Source: DATCHW01 sp036508135
GTDB taxonomy: Bacteria > Bacteroidota > Ignavibacteria > Tepidaquicellales > Tepidaquicellaceae
NCBI GenBank assembly: GCA_036508135.1
Contig: DATCHW010000167.1
Location: forward strand, 1-64,000
Reading direction: 5' to 3'
Length of the DNA stretch: 64,000 nt
Position 1 is the first letter of the stretch. Each line of letters starts with the position of its first letter. Made by a program: the position numbers and the translations under genes. Under the pieces are notes generated by a model. The model searched no databases. It saw nothing but the letters and a program-made list of their open reading frames with translations, and was not told the origin of the DNA. Positions 54,003 to 62,000 of the stretch are shown here, one piece after another.

Positions 54003-54851
54003 TTATGAATGGCTCAGGGATACTTTCTTTTTGTCTTCGGGGTCGTATTTTACATAAATTTGTTTGCCGGGCTGAAATTTTTGTGTCGAAGCTGTGGAAA
54101 TAACTCCGTAACAGGTTGCTTCATAAGCGGGTTCGTTATCGGGTAATACTTCCAATTCGAAATAATTAAACGGATAGCCTTCAGCAACGTATATATTCGT
54201 AAACTGACAACTTTTTATTATTGCTTTGCACTCCGTTCCAATGGACGCTATCCTTTTTGATTCCGTGTCTATTGCTTTCATAGCTTCCCCAATCTCGCCG
54301 GGTGTCTTACCGGGGAAAAAAGGACTTCCCGGACTTGAAGCCGGTGCCGGTGTGTTAAACTTATTTTCATTTGAACCGTAAAAACCGGTGGTGCTTGCCT
54401 GAGAACCTAATGTTCCTCCGAGGCTTTCGATTGCAACTGTTTTTTTGTCGTTGGGGTCGTACCGCACTATGCAGTTTACGCCCACCTGATAATATGCGGT
54501 TTGTAAACGGGAGATAACGAGCGTAATTTCCGAAGTGAAAGGTGCTCCGGTCGGAGGTGTGACTTCAATCTTCATTCCTATTTGCGGTTGATTATTCACG
54601 GTTACACCCGTATCCCACATATCAATTATTTTGCCATTTGCCTGAAGTCCTGTAGCGAGTAATTTATTTCTTTTTCTACTTCTCAAATATTGTCCGCCGA
54701 ATAAATAGCCGAAAACAACAATAAAGAATAATGAAAAGATACTTCCCAAAATGGGTGATGCAGCGATAGCAAAAGCCATACCGATTAACCCGCCTAATAT
54801 TCCAACAGATATACCGATGTAGTATAATATTTTTTGTCCCTTAGGTTTCAT
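54003..54851 (-). CDS. Membrane protein with two DUF3592-like repeats
   Basis: 282 residues. Two transmembrane helices are at about 8-30 and 35-52 (GISVGILGGLIGMAFAIAAS). Two soluble beta-modules follow with the same closing pattern, NCIVRYDPNDKKTVAIE near 125-141 and QIYVKYDPEDKKKVSLSHS at the C terminus, resembling DUF3592-type domains. They are joined by a Pro/Ser/Gly-rich linker with ASSPGSPFFPG. Probably an inner-membrane protein with a soluble domain facing one side. Function unknown. Confidence 0.7.
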   Translation of the reverse strand: MKPKGQKILYYIGISVGILGGLIGMAFAIAASPILGSIFSLFFIVVFGYLFGGQYLRSRKRNKLLATGLQANGKIIDMWDTGVTVNNQPQIGMKIEVTPPTGAPFTSEITLVISRLQTAYYQVGVNCIVRYDPNDKKTVAIESLGGTLGSQASTTGFYGSNENKFNTPAPASSPGSPFFPGKTPGEIGEAMKAIDTESKRIASIGTECKAIIKSCQFTNIYVAEGYPFNYFELEVLPDNEPAYEATCYGVISTASTQKFQPGKQIYVKYDPEDKKKVSLSHS

Positions 54852-55078
54852 ATTTAATTAATTTAATTGTTTTGTATTTTAGTTACTAAAATTATAAAAC
54901 TGTATGTTATAAAGCAACAGACGAACATTGATAGAAAAACATAGGTTCGCCTGTACAGGAAAACATTTTTAAAATAATTGGGAAAAATAAAAACAGTATC
55001 ATTGAATGATATTATGAAAGATATCATAGAGAAAAGAACAGACGGAAAGACCGATGTCTAAGTGTAACAATTAATCAT

Positions 55079-55102
55079 CTGTCAGGTGGAAACACCTGAC
55101 AG
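55079..55102. repeat. 10-bp hairpin with GAAA loop, copy 1
   Basis: CTGTCAGGTG-GAAA-CACCTGACAG, perfect. A second, degenerate copy with the same loop lies at 55211-55228 just outside the IS element. The 403-bp gap 54852-55254 shows nothing else but a repeated GTTACAACGC unit near 55125 and 55163. Confidence 0.65.
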
Positions 55103-55210
55103 TATGGAATATTAGCAAAGAGGGTTACAACGCTGAGTGTCTTAAAGCGACAAAAGAATTTGCGTTACAACGCAGAGCATTGTAACGAGAGGGAGCAAAT
55201 TGATCCTCCA

Positions 55211-55228
55211 TCAGGTGGAAATACCTGA
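55211..55228. repeat. GAAA-loop hairpin, copy 2
   Basis: TCAGGTG-GAAA-TACCTGA, one G-T wobble. It lies 27 bp outside the left end of the IS256-family element and matches the core of the hairpin at 55079. Confidence 0.55.
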
Positions 55229-55254
55229 CAGCACGGAAAAATCGATGTCAATTC

Positions 55255-56625
55255 ATTTTTAGTTGAAATTAAATAAAGACTCATGCAGCTTTTTTATTTA
55301 TTTTCTTAATGTTGACTTTTATTTTTAGTTCTGTGATTAATTTTTCTCTTAGTTTTATTAGCGATTTATGATTCCTTATCTTGTTCATTCTTCTTTCGGA
55401 TTCCATTAAACCTGCTGCTACCCATCTGTATATCTGGTCTGAGTTTCTCCATCTGGTTACTTTTCTTAAATATCTTCCAAGCTGTGAGTTTAAACTTTCA
55501 ATGCAGTTTGTTGTTCCGAGACTTACGCTAAGCTTCTCAACTAAACCCAGTTTATGTAATGTTAGCGTTTCTTCAAGTCCTTCTTCAAGTGATCTGGATG
55601 CAGAAATATTTAATTCTTTCAATTCATCTTGGATTTCAAGAAGTATATTTTTTGATTTTTTGTAATCCGGTTCTTTATATGCTCGTTGCAGTTTCCTGCG
55701 ATATTCATCTCGTTTCTCAGAGCTTAGATAACTCACAACGTCCTCTCGTTTATGCCATTGGCATCTTTGGTGTAAATGATATTTTCCAAAGGTCTCTTTT
55801 ATTGCCTTCTTTATTGCTTTTGAGCCGTCACTAACTATTAATATACCCTTGCTGTAATCCAGTCCTCTGTTTATTATTTGCTTTAGCAATTGCTTTATCG
55901 CTCTGTTATTCTCTGTATTGCTCTGAGCAAAGCCCAACACTATTTTTTCTCCCTTTATTGTTATGCCAAGACATATTAATATTTCTTCATCTCCAAGTGA
56001 TTTCCCATCGATTAAAAGAACTATTATATCCTTTCCACTTATATCGCGTTTCTCAAATGCTTCCAGTGCCTTACTGCTCGATTCTATAAACATTCTGCTG
56101 ACACTGCTTTGACTCAAACCAAAACTGTCTATTATATCCTTAATTACCCGCTCATAATCCCGCTGACTTAATCCCAATAATATCTTATTTAACACTTCTT
56201 CTGACGGCTCATTTAATTGCTTTAATTCCTGGTATTTTTCTAATGTCCTGTTCTTTTTCTCTTTGTTATCATATATCCTCGGTACCATCACCGGTACCTT
56301 TTCACTTCCTATTCGAATACTTCCCTGATTACTGTCCCATCTGCTATAACGACCTTCCTGTGGCTTATCGTGGCTGTATCGTTCACCTGACAATTTCTCT
56401 ACTTCATCATTCATTATTTCATTGGCAAGTATCCTGCTCATTTCTGTTTGATTTCTTATTAATTCTAACATTATATTTACATTTTGGGATAAAAGCCAAT
56501 CTAACTTTTCTGTATTAATTTTTGTAAATTTACTCATTAGAGATCTCCTTTGTTTTTAATTTTTATTTTAGCAAAAAATCTTATTATAAACTTAGGAGTC
56601 TCTATTTTAAATTTCAACTAAAAAT
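55255..56625. mobile_element. IS256-family insertion sequence
   Basis: About 1.37 kb. The ends are imperfect inverted repeats of about 28-30 bp: left ATTTTTAGTTGAAATT then AAATAAAGACTC (55255-55282), right the complement ending in AATTTCAACTAAAAAT (56596-56625). The transposase gene fills the inside. I see no clear 8-9 bp target duplication, so the insertion may be old or rearranged. The right end lies 25 bp before the ATG of the outer-membrane protein gene, which kept its RBS. Confidence 0.88.
55281..56537 (-). CDS. IS256-family (Mutator-type) transposase
   Basis: 418 residues. DDE catalytic residues: Asp near 178 (VLLIDGKSL), Asp near 235 (LIVSDGSKAI) and Glu near 346 (NCIESLNSQLGR), with the family motif CQWHKREDV between the second and third. 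The N terminus has the usual GRYSRWDSNQGSI type region that binds the ends. Intact and full length, so the element might still be mobile. The stop codon overlaps the inner edge of the left inverted repeat. Confidence 0.95.
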   Translation of the reverse strand: MSKFTKINTEKLDWLLSQNVNIMLELIRNQTEMSRILANEIMNDEVEKLSGERYSHDKPQEGRYSRWDSNQGSIRIGSEKVPVMVPRIYDNKEKKNRTLEKYQELKQLNEPSEEVLNKILLGLSQRDYERVIKDIIDSFGLSQSSVSRMFIESSSKALEAFEKRDISGKDIIVLLIDGKSLGDEEILICLGITIKGEKIVLGFAQSNTENNRAIKQLLKQIINRGLDYSKGILIVSDGSKAIKKAIKETFGKYHLHQRCQWHKREDVVSYLSSEKRDEYRRKLQRAYKEPDYKKSKNILLEIQDELKELNISASRSLEEGLEETLTLHKLGLVEKLSVSLGTTNCIESLNSQLGRYLRKVTRWRNSDQIYRWVAAGLMESERRMNKIRNHKSLIKLREKLITELKIKVNIKKINKKAA

Positions 56626-56650
56626 TAATCAATATCACAAAGGAGTAATT

Positions 56651-57382
56651 ATGAAAAAGTCATTTTTCATCGTTTTAGTAATAATTTCTATATTCATAAT
56701 ATCGACCACATCAAGGGCACAGATCCATATTTCACTTGGACCTCAATTAGGTATTGCACTTCCGATGTCCGATTATGCAGGGGGTGTAACGGATTTTTAT
56801 AACGGAAATAAATATGGATTAAAAGGGGGATTTAATATCGGAGCAACTTTTAAAGCCGATTTAATGGTCATTGCAGGCAGATTGGATATAAACTATTCCA
56901 TGTTCAAAAATGACGGAAGTATAACGGGATTAAATAATGCAAGTCTTACCGTAAAACAAAACACTTTAATTATCGGTATCGGTCCCGAATTTAGTTTTGG
57001 AATTCCATTAGTACCAATCAAACCGTATGGGAGTGTTGAATTACTATTTTCAACATTCAGCGGTGAATCTCAGTATCAGGGTACCCCCGGTGTAAACAGC
57101 AATAACAATAGTATGTCATCGGCATCCAGGATAGGTCTGGGATTATTATTAGGGACTGAGTTTAAAATTGGATTGTATTCACTGGATGTTAGTTTACGAT
57201 ATAATATGCTTAATTTAATAAGTAAGAGTTTTATATCATATAGTAATAACGACAGAACAAATTCATATTTAAATCTGAATGATGCGCTGGACCCGAATTT
57301 CGACGGTGTTAATCATCCGATAGGAACAAGCCGTAGTATTTCCACACTACAAATTAATGTGGGTATTTTATTCGGATTTTAG
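56651..57382 (+). CDS. Outer-membrane beta-barrel protein
   Basis: 243 residues with a signal peptide (1-24, ending TSRAQ). The body alternates short turns with amphipathic strands (HISLGPQLGIALPMSDY, GGFNIGATFKADLMV, TLQINVGILFGF), and the last residue is Phe, as in outer-membrane barrels of the porin family of Bacteroidota. Strong RBS (AAAGGAG) 8 bp before the ATG. The IS element ends 25 bp upstream of the ATG, so the native promoter may have been cut off and transcription may now depend on the IS. Confidence 0.82.
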   Translation: MKKSFFIVLVIISIFIISTTSRAQIHISLGPQLGIALPMSDYAGGVTDFYNGNKYGLKGGFNIGATFKADLMVIAGRLDINYSMFKNDGSITGLNNASLTVKQNTLIIGIGPEFSFGIPLVPIKPYGSVELLFSTFSGESQYQGTPGVNSNNNSMSSASRIGLGLLLGTEFKIGLYSLDVSLRYNMLNLISKSFISYSNNDRTNSYLNLNDALDPNFDGVNHPIGTSRSISTLQINVGILFGF

Positions 57383-57445
57383 CAATTAAAAATACATAAC
57401 CGCTTGCATCCGGAGGTGGAAACAAATATTTAATTATAATTCAGA

Positions 57446-58135
57446 TTATTCTTTTGTTCTAAACCATAAAGAGAAATATTCTTCCGCCTCCCAATTGGTG
57501 CGATAATATGTATAATAGTCTGCTTCTTTTTTCAAATCGGTTACGTCTTTTTCCCTGACATTTACCGGAATATTAAAATAAACATTAAGTTTGCTTTCCT
57601 CAACTTTTCCGAACCAATTGCCTCCACTGAATACATATTGTACAAAATTATCCGACCCCGGATAATAAGCAGAAACTCCTGAACCAAGCGGTGATTGGTA
57701 ATGAACTATTACCTTTTTGGTATCATCTTTCCCGAAAGATACTTCTTTTATCCAGTAAGCCAGATATTCATCTCCATCGTTTTTAACAAGCTGCCTTTTA
57801 GCTTCAATTGTAATTCCATCAACACTGGTTTCGAACATAAGAAAGCATGATAAATCAGCATTACAATTCAAATCACCACCCCCTGTTTCGGGAAAACCCA
57901 TAAATACTGAACAGGCATCACCATGATTTTTAAAAATGAAGACTGCAACTACATCATAATAATCTTTATAGACATTAATGTCTATAGTTTCTCTTTCCAT
58001 CTGGATAGAGGGATGTTCATCTTTCATTACAACCCATGTGCCTCCAACAGCAGATATTCCGGAATCGTTACTGTAGGAATTTATTGAGGTAAAAATAATT
58101 ATTGCTAAAAATAACAAGAAAGTTGTTTTTTTCAT
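57446..58135 (-). CDS. Secreted protein with N-terminal signal, DUF4424-like
   Basis: 229 residues with a signal peptide (1-22, ending INSYS). The mature start NDSGISAVGGTWVVMKDEHP and the segment NVYKDYYDVVAVFIFKNHG resemble secreted proteins of the DUF4424 type, which have a beta-sandwich. Probably periplasmic. No partner gene. Convergent with the barrel gene. Confidence 0.6.
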   Translation of the reverse strand: MKKTTFLLFLAIIIFTSINSYSNDSGISAVGGTWVVMKDEHPSIQMERETIDINVYKDYYDVVAVFIFKNHGDACSVFMGFPETGGGDLNCNADLSCFLMFETSVDGITIEAKRQLVKNDGDEYLAYWIKEVSFGKDDTKKVIVHYQSPLGSGVSAYYPGSDNFVQYVFSGGNWFGKVEESKLNVYFNIPVNVREKDVTDLKKEADYYTYYRTNWEAEEYFSLWFRTKE

Positions 58136-58263
58136 TATATCTTCTCCTTTAATTATTAATTCCCATTAATTTAAGTATTATAAAATTACATTAATATTTA
58201 TGCATTTTAAATAGAATTATTTGAAATATTTATGGTGTGATTTTGAATTAATTTGGAATCCCT

Positions 58264-58339
58264 GTTTCCCGGGTACCCTCTGGGTCATCTCCCGATTGGG
58301 AAACTAACTTTTTACTTTACGAATCGGGAGATTCGTAAA
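58264..58339. repeat. Two perfect palindromes near hicB
   Basis: GTTTCCC (58264-58270) pairs with GGGAAAC (58298-58304), and TTTACGAATC-GGGA-GATTCGTAAA (58316-58339) is a perfect 10-bp hairpin like that at 24380-24401. They lie between the DUF4424-like gene start and the hicB stop (minus strand) and may end the hicAB transcript. Confidence 0.6.
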
Positions 58340-58350
58340 GAGGGGGAAAA

Positions 58351-58572
58351 TTAAACCATTACCGGAATAATAAATACTTTATGCTTTTGTGGTATCTGTT
58401 TTTTATGATTTTCTAAGGTTTCTAAATAAAGTTCAATTGCTTCTTTCATATTATTCTGAAGTTCATCGAGTGTTTCTCCTTGTGAATAACATCCATCAAA
58501 GGATGGACATTCTCCCCAATATCCTCCCTCGTCAGCTTCATGGACTATTATATCAAATACATTCTGTTTCAT
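58351..58572 (-). CDS. hicB: HicB-family antitoxin
   Basis: 73 residues with the partially degraded RNase H fold of HicB: DIIVHEADEGGYWGECPSF, then GCYSQGETLDELQNNMKEA. It is the short form without an added DNA-binding domain, so repression might depend on the pair. It overlaps hicA by 4 bp, the usual arrangement. Confidence 0.9.
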   Translation of the reverse strand: MKQNVFDIIVHEADEGGYWGECPSFDGCYSQGETLDELQNNMKEAIELYLETLENHKKQIPQKHKVFIIPVMV

Positions 58573-58805
58573 TGGTTTTTTAAAATATTTAAAAATTCTA
58601 CAATACTAATATTCAAATCTTTTGTAATAATTTTATTCGCCAATCCTTCTTTAATAGTTTTTCCTTTATGAACCGGTAAAACAACTTTTCTTCCATCTTT
58701 GTGCCCATAAATTCTATGACTTCCTTTTTGCCTTAACAAATTAAAACTTTGCTTTCTGAAAACGTACTCAAAATCTTTGATTTTTAAAGTTGCAATTTTG
58801 CTCAT
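58569..58805 (-). CDS. hicA: HicA-family mRNA interferase toxin
   Basis: 78 residues with a double-stranded-RNA-binding-like fold. The catalytic histidine is in QKGSHRIYGH (about residue 30), followed by the strand KVVLPVHKGKTI. It cleaves mRNA and tmRNA when free of HicB. First gene of the hicA-hicB operon. It appears intact. The region upstream, 58806-59046, is AT-rich with no gene seen. Confidence 0.9.
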   Translation of the reverse strand: MSKIATLKIKDFEYVFRKQSFNLLRQKGSHRIYGHKDGRKVVLPVHKGKTIKEGLANKIITKDLNISIVEFLNILKNQ

Positions 58806-59046
58806 ATTTATCAGATTAAGTTAATAGTTTTGCAATAATTTTACAATGATTATAAATTTTTTAATTTTAATTAGTTAGTAGACGGTCAAATAAACCCATA
58901 TTTCCACTAATATTAGTATATAATTTCAGCTTCAAAAAAAGGTTTTATTAAGATAATATTAACATTTAAAAAAATTGATTGTCAAATATTAAATGTAAAT
59001 TTATAATTCATTTCGCATCAGGGGAGGCGAATAGGAGTGTTTAAAA

Positions 59047-59190
59047 TTACTTTATTTTGTCTTTGAAGTTTATTAAAAGATTTAATGCTTCTATGGGTGT
59101 GATGTTGTTCAGGTCGGTGTGTTCTAATTTTTTTATTATCTCATCGTCAGCAATAGTTTTGCTTTCAATTTCGAAAAGGCTTAATTGCAT
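59047..59190 (-). pseudogene. 3' fragment of mutS
   Basis: The minus-strand frame reads MQLSLFEIESKTIADDEIIK, then LEHTDLNNITPIEALNLL and stop. This is the characteristic end of MutS (LSLFE ... EIIKKL ... LNNLTPIEALNLL). Only about 47 codons are left. Upstream it joins in another frame to a helicase-like fragment, so the rest of mutS is not here. Confidence 0.7.
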
Positions 59191-59455
59191 AGAAGGTTTC
59201 ACCTTTTACACTATGAACTGTTCCAAGACGATAATTTCTTTCAGTTAATTTCTCACTTACATTTGAAAATAATTGCTCAAAGGAAAATTCTTTACATTCG
59301 TTGTTAACATTTAACTGAAGTCCTATTTTATTAGCCCTAAAGTTCCTATTCGTCTCATCTACCCAATCTTCAATAATCTCTTTTTTGCAACTTTTATTTT
59401 TTCCCCGTTAAGAAACTTTAGACTGTTAAATATTATTTTCGTCCCTCTTCTCGTA
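59189..59455 (-). pseudogene. Fragment of a UvrD/Rep-like helicase gene
   Basis: The minus strand reads CKKEIIEDWVDETNRNF and FSFEQLFSNVSEKLTERNYR, then LGTVHSVKGETFYA, which resembles motif V of superfamily 1 helicases (VHSVKGET). A further piece TRRGTKIIFNSLKFLNGEK lies upstream in a different frame, the change occurring in a run of A's. It is cut at the join with the mutS fragment. Only the motif region is diagnostic. Confidence 0.5.
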
Positions 59456-59520
59456 AAACGATTAAATTGGAAGCGGAAGATTTGATTTCGACGAAGAAGA
59501 TTATAGTGATGAAATAAATT

Positions 59521-60450
59521 TTATGCGTTAAGTACTATATTCAATTTAATGAGATTTTTATTGTTTTCGTTTTTAATATCCAGATTGTAATTATTTCCAA
59601 ATAGTAAATCGAGACACCGTCTAATAGATGTGGTACTAAAACTGCTCTCTGATTTTTCCAGATTAGCATTTTCTTTAATGTAGTTCATTACTTCGAATAA
59701 TAAATTATTATCCGTGACATTAAGATTAATAACAATTCCTGGAGACCGGAAAAAAGATTCTCCGAATTTAACAGCATTTTCTATAAAGGGCATAAATATC
59801 AAGGGAGAAACCAATAATCCGTTTGTCACACCTGTAACTTCAAAACTTATAAAATCTTTGTTATATCTTACACGCTGAAGGTTTAAATAATTATTGATAT
59901 AGTCTATCTCATCATCGAGTAAGACTTTTTCGGCAGATGTTTCGTAAAGCATATAACTCATTATTTCAGATAGGTTTTCAATACTGTAGATTGCTTTCTC
60001 GGGTTGTAACTCAATCAGAGATTTTATATTAGTTAAAGTATTAAAAAGGAACTGTGGATTAATCTGAGACCTGAGCAATGCAAGCTCATTTGATATCAAC
60101 TGCTTCTCCATTTCTTTTTGTTTCATTATGTTGTCGTACCAGAGCAAGGAAATTTTCGACAGACTTCCAAGAATTGAGACTATTGTAAGGTATGCAATTA
60201 CATCAAATATTATACTATTAATCCCATTTGTAAGTGTATATTCAATCGGATTGGAAGCAGAATAAACATATGCAATAGGGAAATAGTAAATGAAGGCAAA
60301 TATGTAACCGAAAACCGTAAGATATAAAATTTCAAAAAGAATGAGTAATAAAATTCCTTTCTTATTTAAGATTCGCGGTGATACAATTATATAGAACAAA
60401 ATTATTTTTTCTGCGTATACAATACTAATTAAACTATTTAATAAAAACAT
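59521..60450 (-). CDS. LytS/YehU-like membrane histidine kinase homologue, lacking the active His
   Basis: 309 residues. Three or four hydrophobic helices cover about 1-105. The following domain is that of His_kinase/LytS proteins, with SQINPQFLFNTLTNIKS at 128-144. In active members the motif is NPHFLFN; here the His (position 133) is Gln. The N box is kept (FIENAVKFGE). The glycine-rich G box expected near 270 is replaced by SESSFSTTSIRRCLDLL. No response regulator gene adjoins. So it is probably not an active kinase; it might be a sensor or partner. Divergent from the T9SS array, with 44 bp between starts. Confidence 0.85.
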   Translation of the reverse strand: MFLLNSLISIVYAEKIILFYIIVSPRILNKKGILLLILFEILYLTVFGYIFAFIYYFPIAYVYSASNPIEYTLTNGINSIIFDVIAYLTIVSILGSLSKISLLWYDNIMKQKEMEKQLISNELALLRSQINPQFLFNTLTNIKSLIELQPEKAIYSIENLSEIMSYMLYETSAEKVLLDDEIDYINNYLNLQRVRYNKDFISFEVTGVTNGLLVSPLIFMPFIENAVKFGESFFRSPGIVINLNVTDNNLLFEVMNYIKENANLEKSESSFSTTSIRRCLDLLFGNNYNLDIKNENNKNLIKLNIVLNA

Positions 60451-60494
60451 TTTCCATTTCGAATGATTTTTTTTAACTTTTTAAATAATAAATT

Positions 60495-61967
60495 ATGAAA
60501 ACATTTTTTCTTTTAATTCTTTGTTCGTTGTTTTTAAATATATGTTTTGCACAGCCAATCCCTACCGATAGTTTATACTTGGGACAGATCCCTCCGGGAA
60601 ATACTCCTAAGGTATTTAACCTTCCGGTAAGTCCGTTATCATTTACTGCTGAAAGAATAGCAATTTCTAATGACGGTAAGGAAATTTTTTATTCGGTAGT
60701 GCATAGTTATTATCCTATAACAGGTGATACGATTAAATATTTCAAGTATACCGGCAATAAATGGACAGGCCCTTTTAATTTATTTAATTATTTTCTCGCT
60801 CCTGCATTATCTATTACCGGAGATACAATATATTTTCAGAATAACAGCGTACCGTATCAAACTCTTTACTCAGTAAGAACCGGTACGAACTGGAGTATCC
60901 CGCAAAGAATTTTATACAACCTGAACTCAGCACATTATTTGCAGGTTACAAACAATGGGAATCATTACATTTCATCAGTTTCTAATCCGGGTATAGGAGC
61001 TTCGGACTGGTGCAGATTGTTTATGAACGGAACTGATACAACTGCTGTAAGTTTAGGTCTGCCTATGAATAACACAGCCGATAATCTGGATTTTTTTGTT
61101 GCACGGGATGAGGCGTTTATGATTCTGGCTAAAAATGGTCTGCAAATCAGTTTTCATAAAAATAACGGGGGCTGGACGAATCCTAAAAATTTAGGTTCGA
61201 CCATAAACTTCGGACTTGGGATGTGGGGACCTTATGTTACTTCAGATAATAAATATTTGTTTTATACTACCGGTACTAACCCGAATTATTCGGATACCCG
61301 TATTCATTGGGTTCGTATAGATGGTCTGATGGATAGCTTAAAACATACAAACTTTATTCCTTATCTGAAAAATCAAATTCCAAATCAGACAGATACGGTA
61401 GGTAATTTATTTAATTTTACACTTCCGGACAGCACTTTTATAGATGATGATGGCAACAATACACTGATATATTCTGCGACTTTAAGTAGTGGTGGTGCAT
61501 TGCCTTCGTGGTTAAGTTTTAATCCCGCTACAAGAACTTTTTCGGGCAACCCTACGGCTCTGGGCTCAATTGGTTTAAAAGTAATTGCAACAGATACCGC
61601 AAATGCAACCGCTTCATGTACATTTACTTTAAATGTAATTGACCATACTTCTATTAACCAACATAACGAACAAATAATAAATGAATATAAACTATTTCAG
61701 AATTACCCGAATCCGTTTAATCCGAGTACGGTTATTAGTTATTCTTTGTTGAGAGATAGTTTCGTAAATGTAAAAATTTATAATATACTTGGAAAAGAAA
61801 TCGCTACTCTTGTAAATAGCATTCAAAAACGTGGAATGTATGATATTAATTTGGATATGAATAATTTAAATTTATCGTCAGGTATATATTTTTATTCTAT
61901 AAAAGTAAAAGAATCAAATTCCAATAAAGTATTCGAAGAATCCAAATTAATGAACTATATAAAATAA
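60495..61967 (+). CDS. Secreted cadherin/Ig-like T9SS protein, copy 1
   Basis: 490 residues with a signal peptide (1-19, ending CFAQ). The first ~280 residues have PD40-like blades (ERIAISNDGKEIFYS near 50, GPYVTSDNKYLFYT near 245). A cadherin-like/putative Ig module follows (about 290-385: IPNQTDTVGNLFNFTLPDST, then LPSWLSFNPATRTFSG). The T9SS tail begins NYPNPFNPSTVISYSL. Probably exposed on the cell surface or released. Paralogue of the two following genes. Confidence 0.87.
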   Translation: MKTFFLLILCSLFLNICFAQPIPTDSLYLGQIPPGNTPKVFNLPVSPLSFTAERIAISNDGKEIFYSVVHSYYPITGDTIKYFKYTGNKWTGPFNLFNYFLAPALSITGDTIYFQNNSVPYQTLYSVRTGTNWSIPQRILYNLNSAHYLQVTNNGNHYISSVSNPGIGASDWCRLFMNGTDTTAVSLGLPMNNTADNLDFFVARDEAFMILAKNGLQISFHKNNGGWTNPKNLGSTINFGLGMWGPYVTSDNKYLFYTTGTNPNYSDTRIHWVRIDGLMDSLKHTNFIPYLKNQIPNQTDTVGNLFNFTLPDSTFIDDDGNNTLIYSATLSSGGALPSWLSFNPATRTFSGNPTALGSIGLKVIATDTANATASCTFTLNVIDHTSINQHNEQIINEYKLFQNYPNPFNPSTVISYSLLRDSFVNVKIYNILGKEIATLVNSIQKRGMYDINLDMNNLNLSSGIYFYSIKVKESNSNKVFEESKLMNYIK

Positions 61968-62000
61968 TTAAATATATAATAAATAATACTTATGAAAACA
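61954..62000 (+). repeat. Array junction, copy 1 (right array)
   Basis: Gene end, 24-bp spacer (TTAAATATATAATAAATAAT, then ACTT) and start ATGAAAAC match 63451-63497 at an offset of 1497 bp with one or two changes. Confidence 0.85.
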
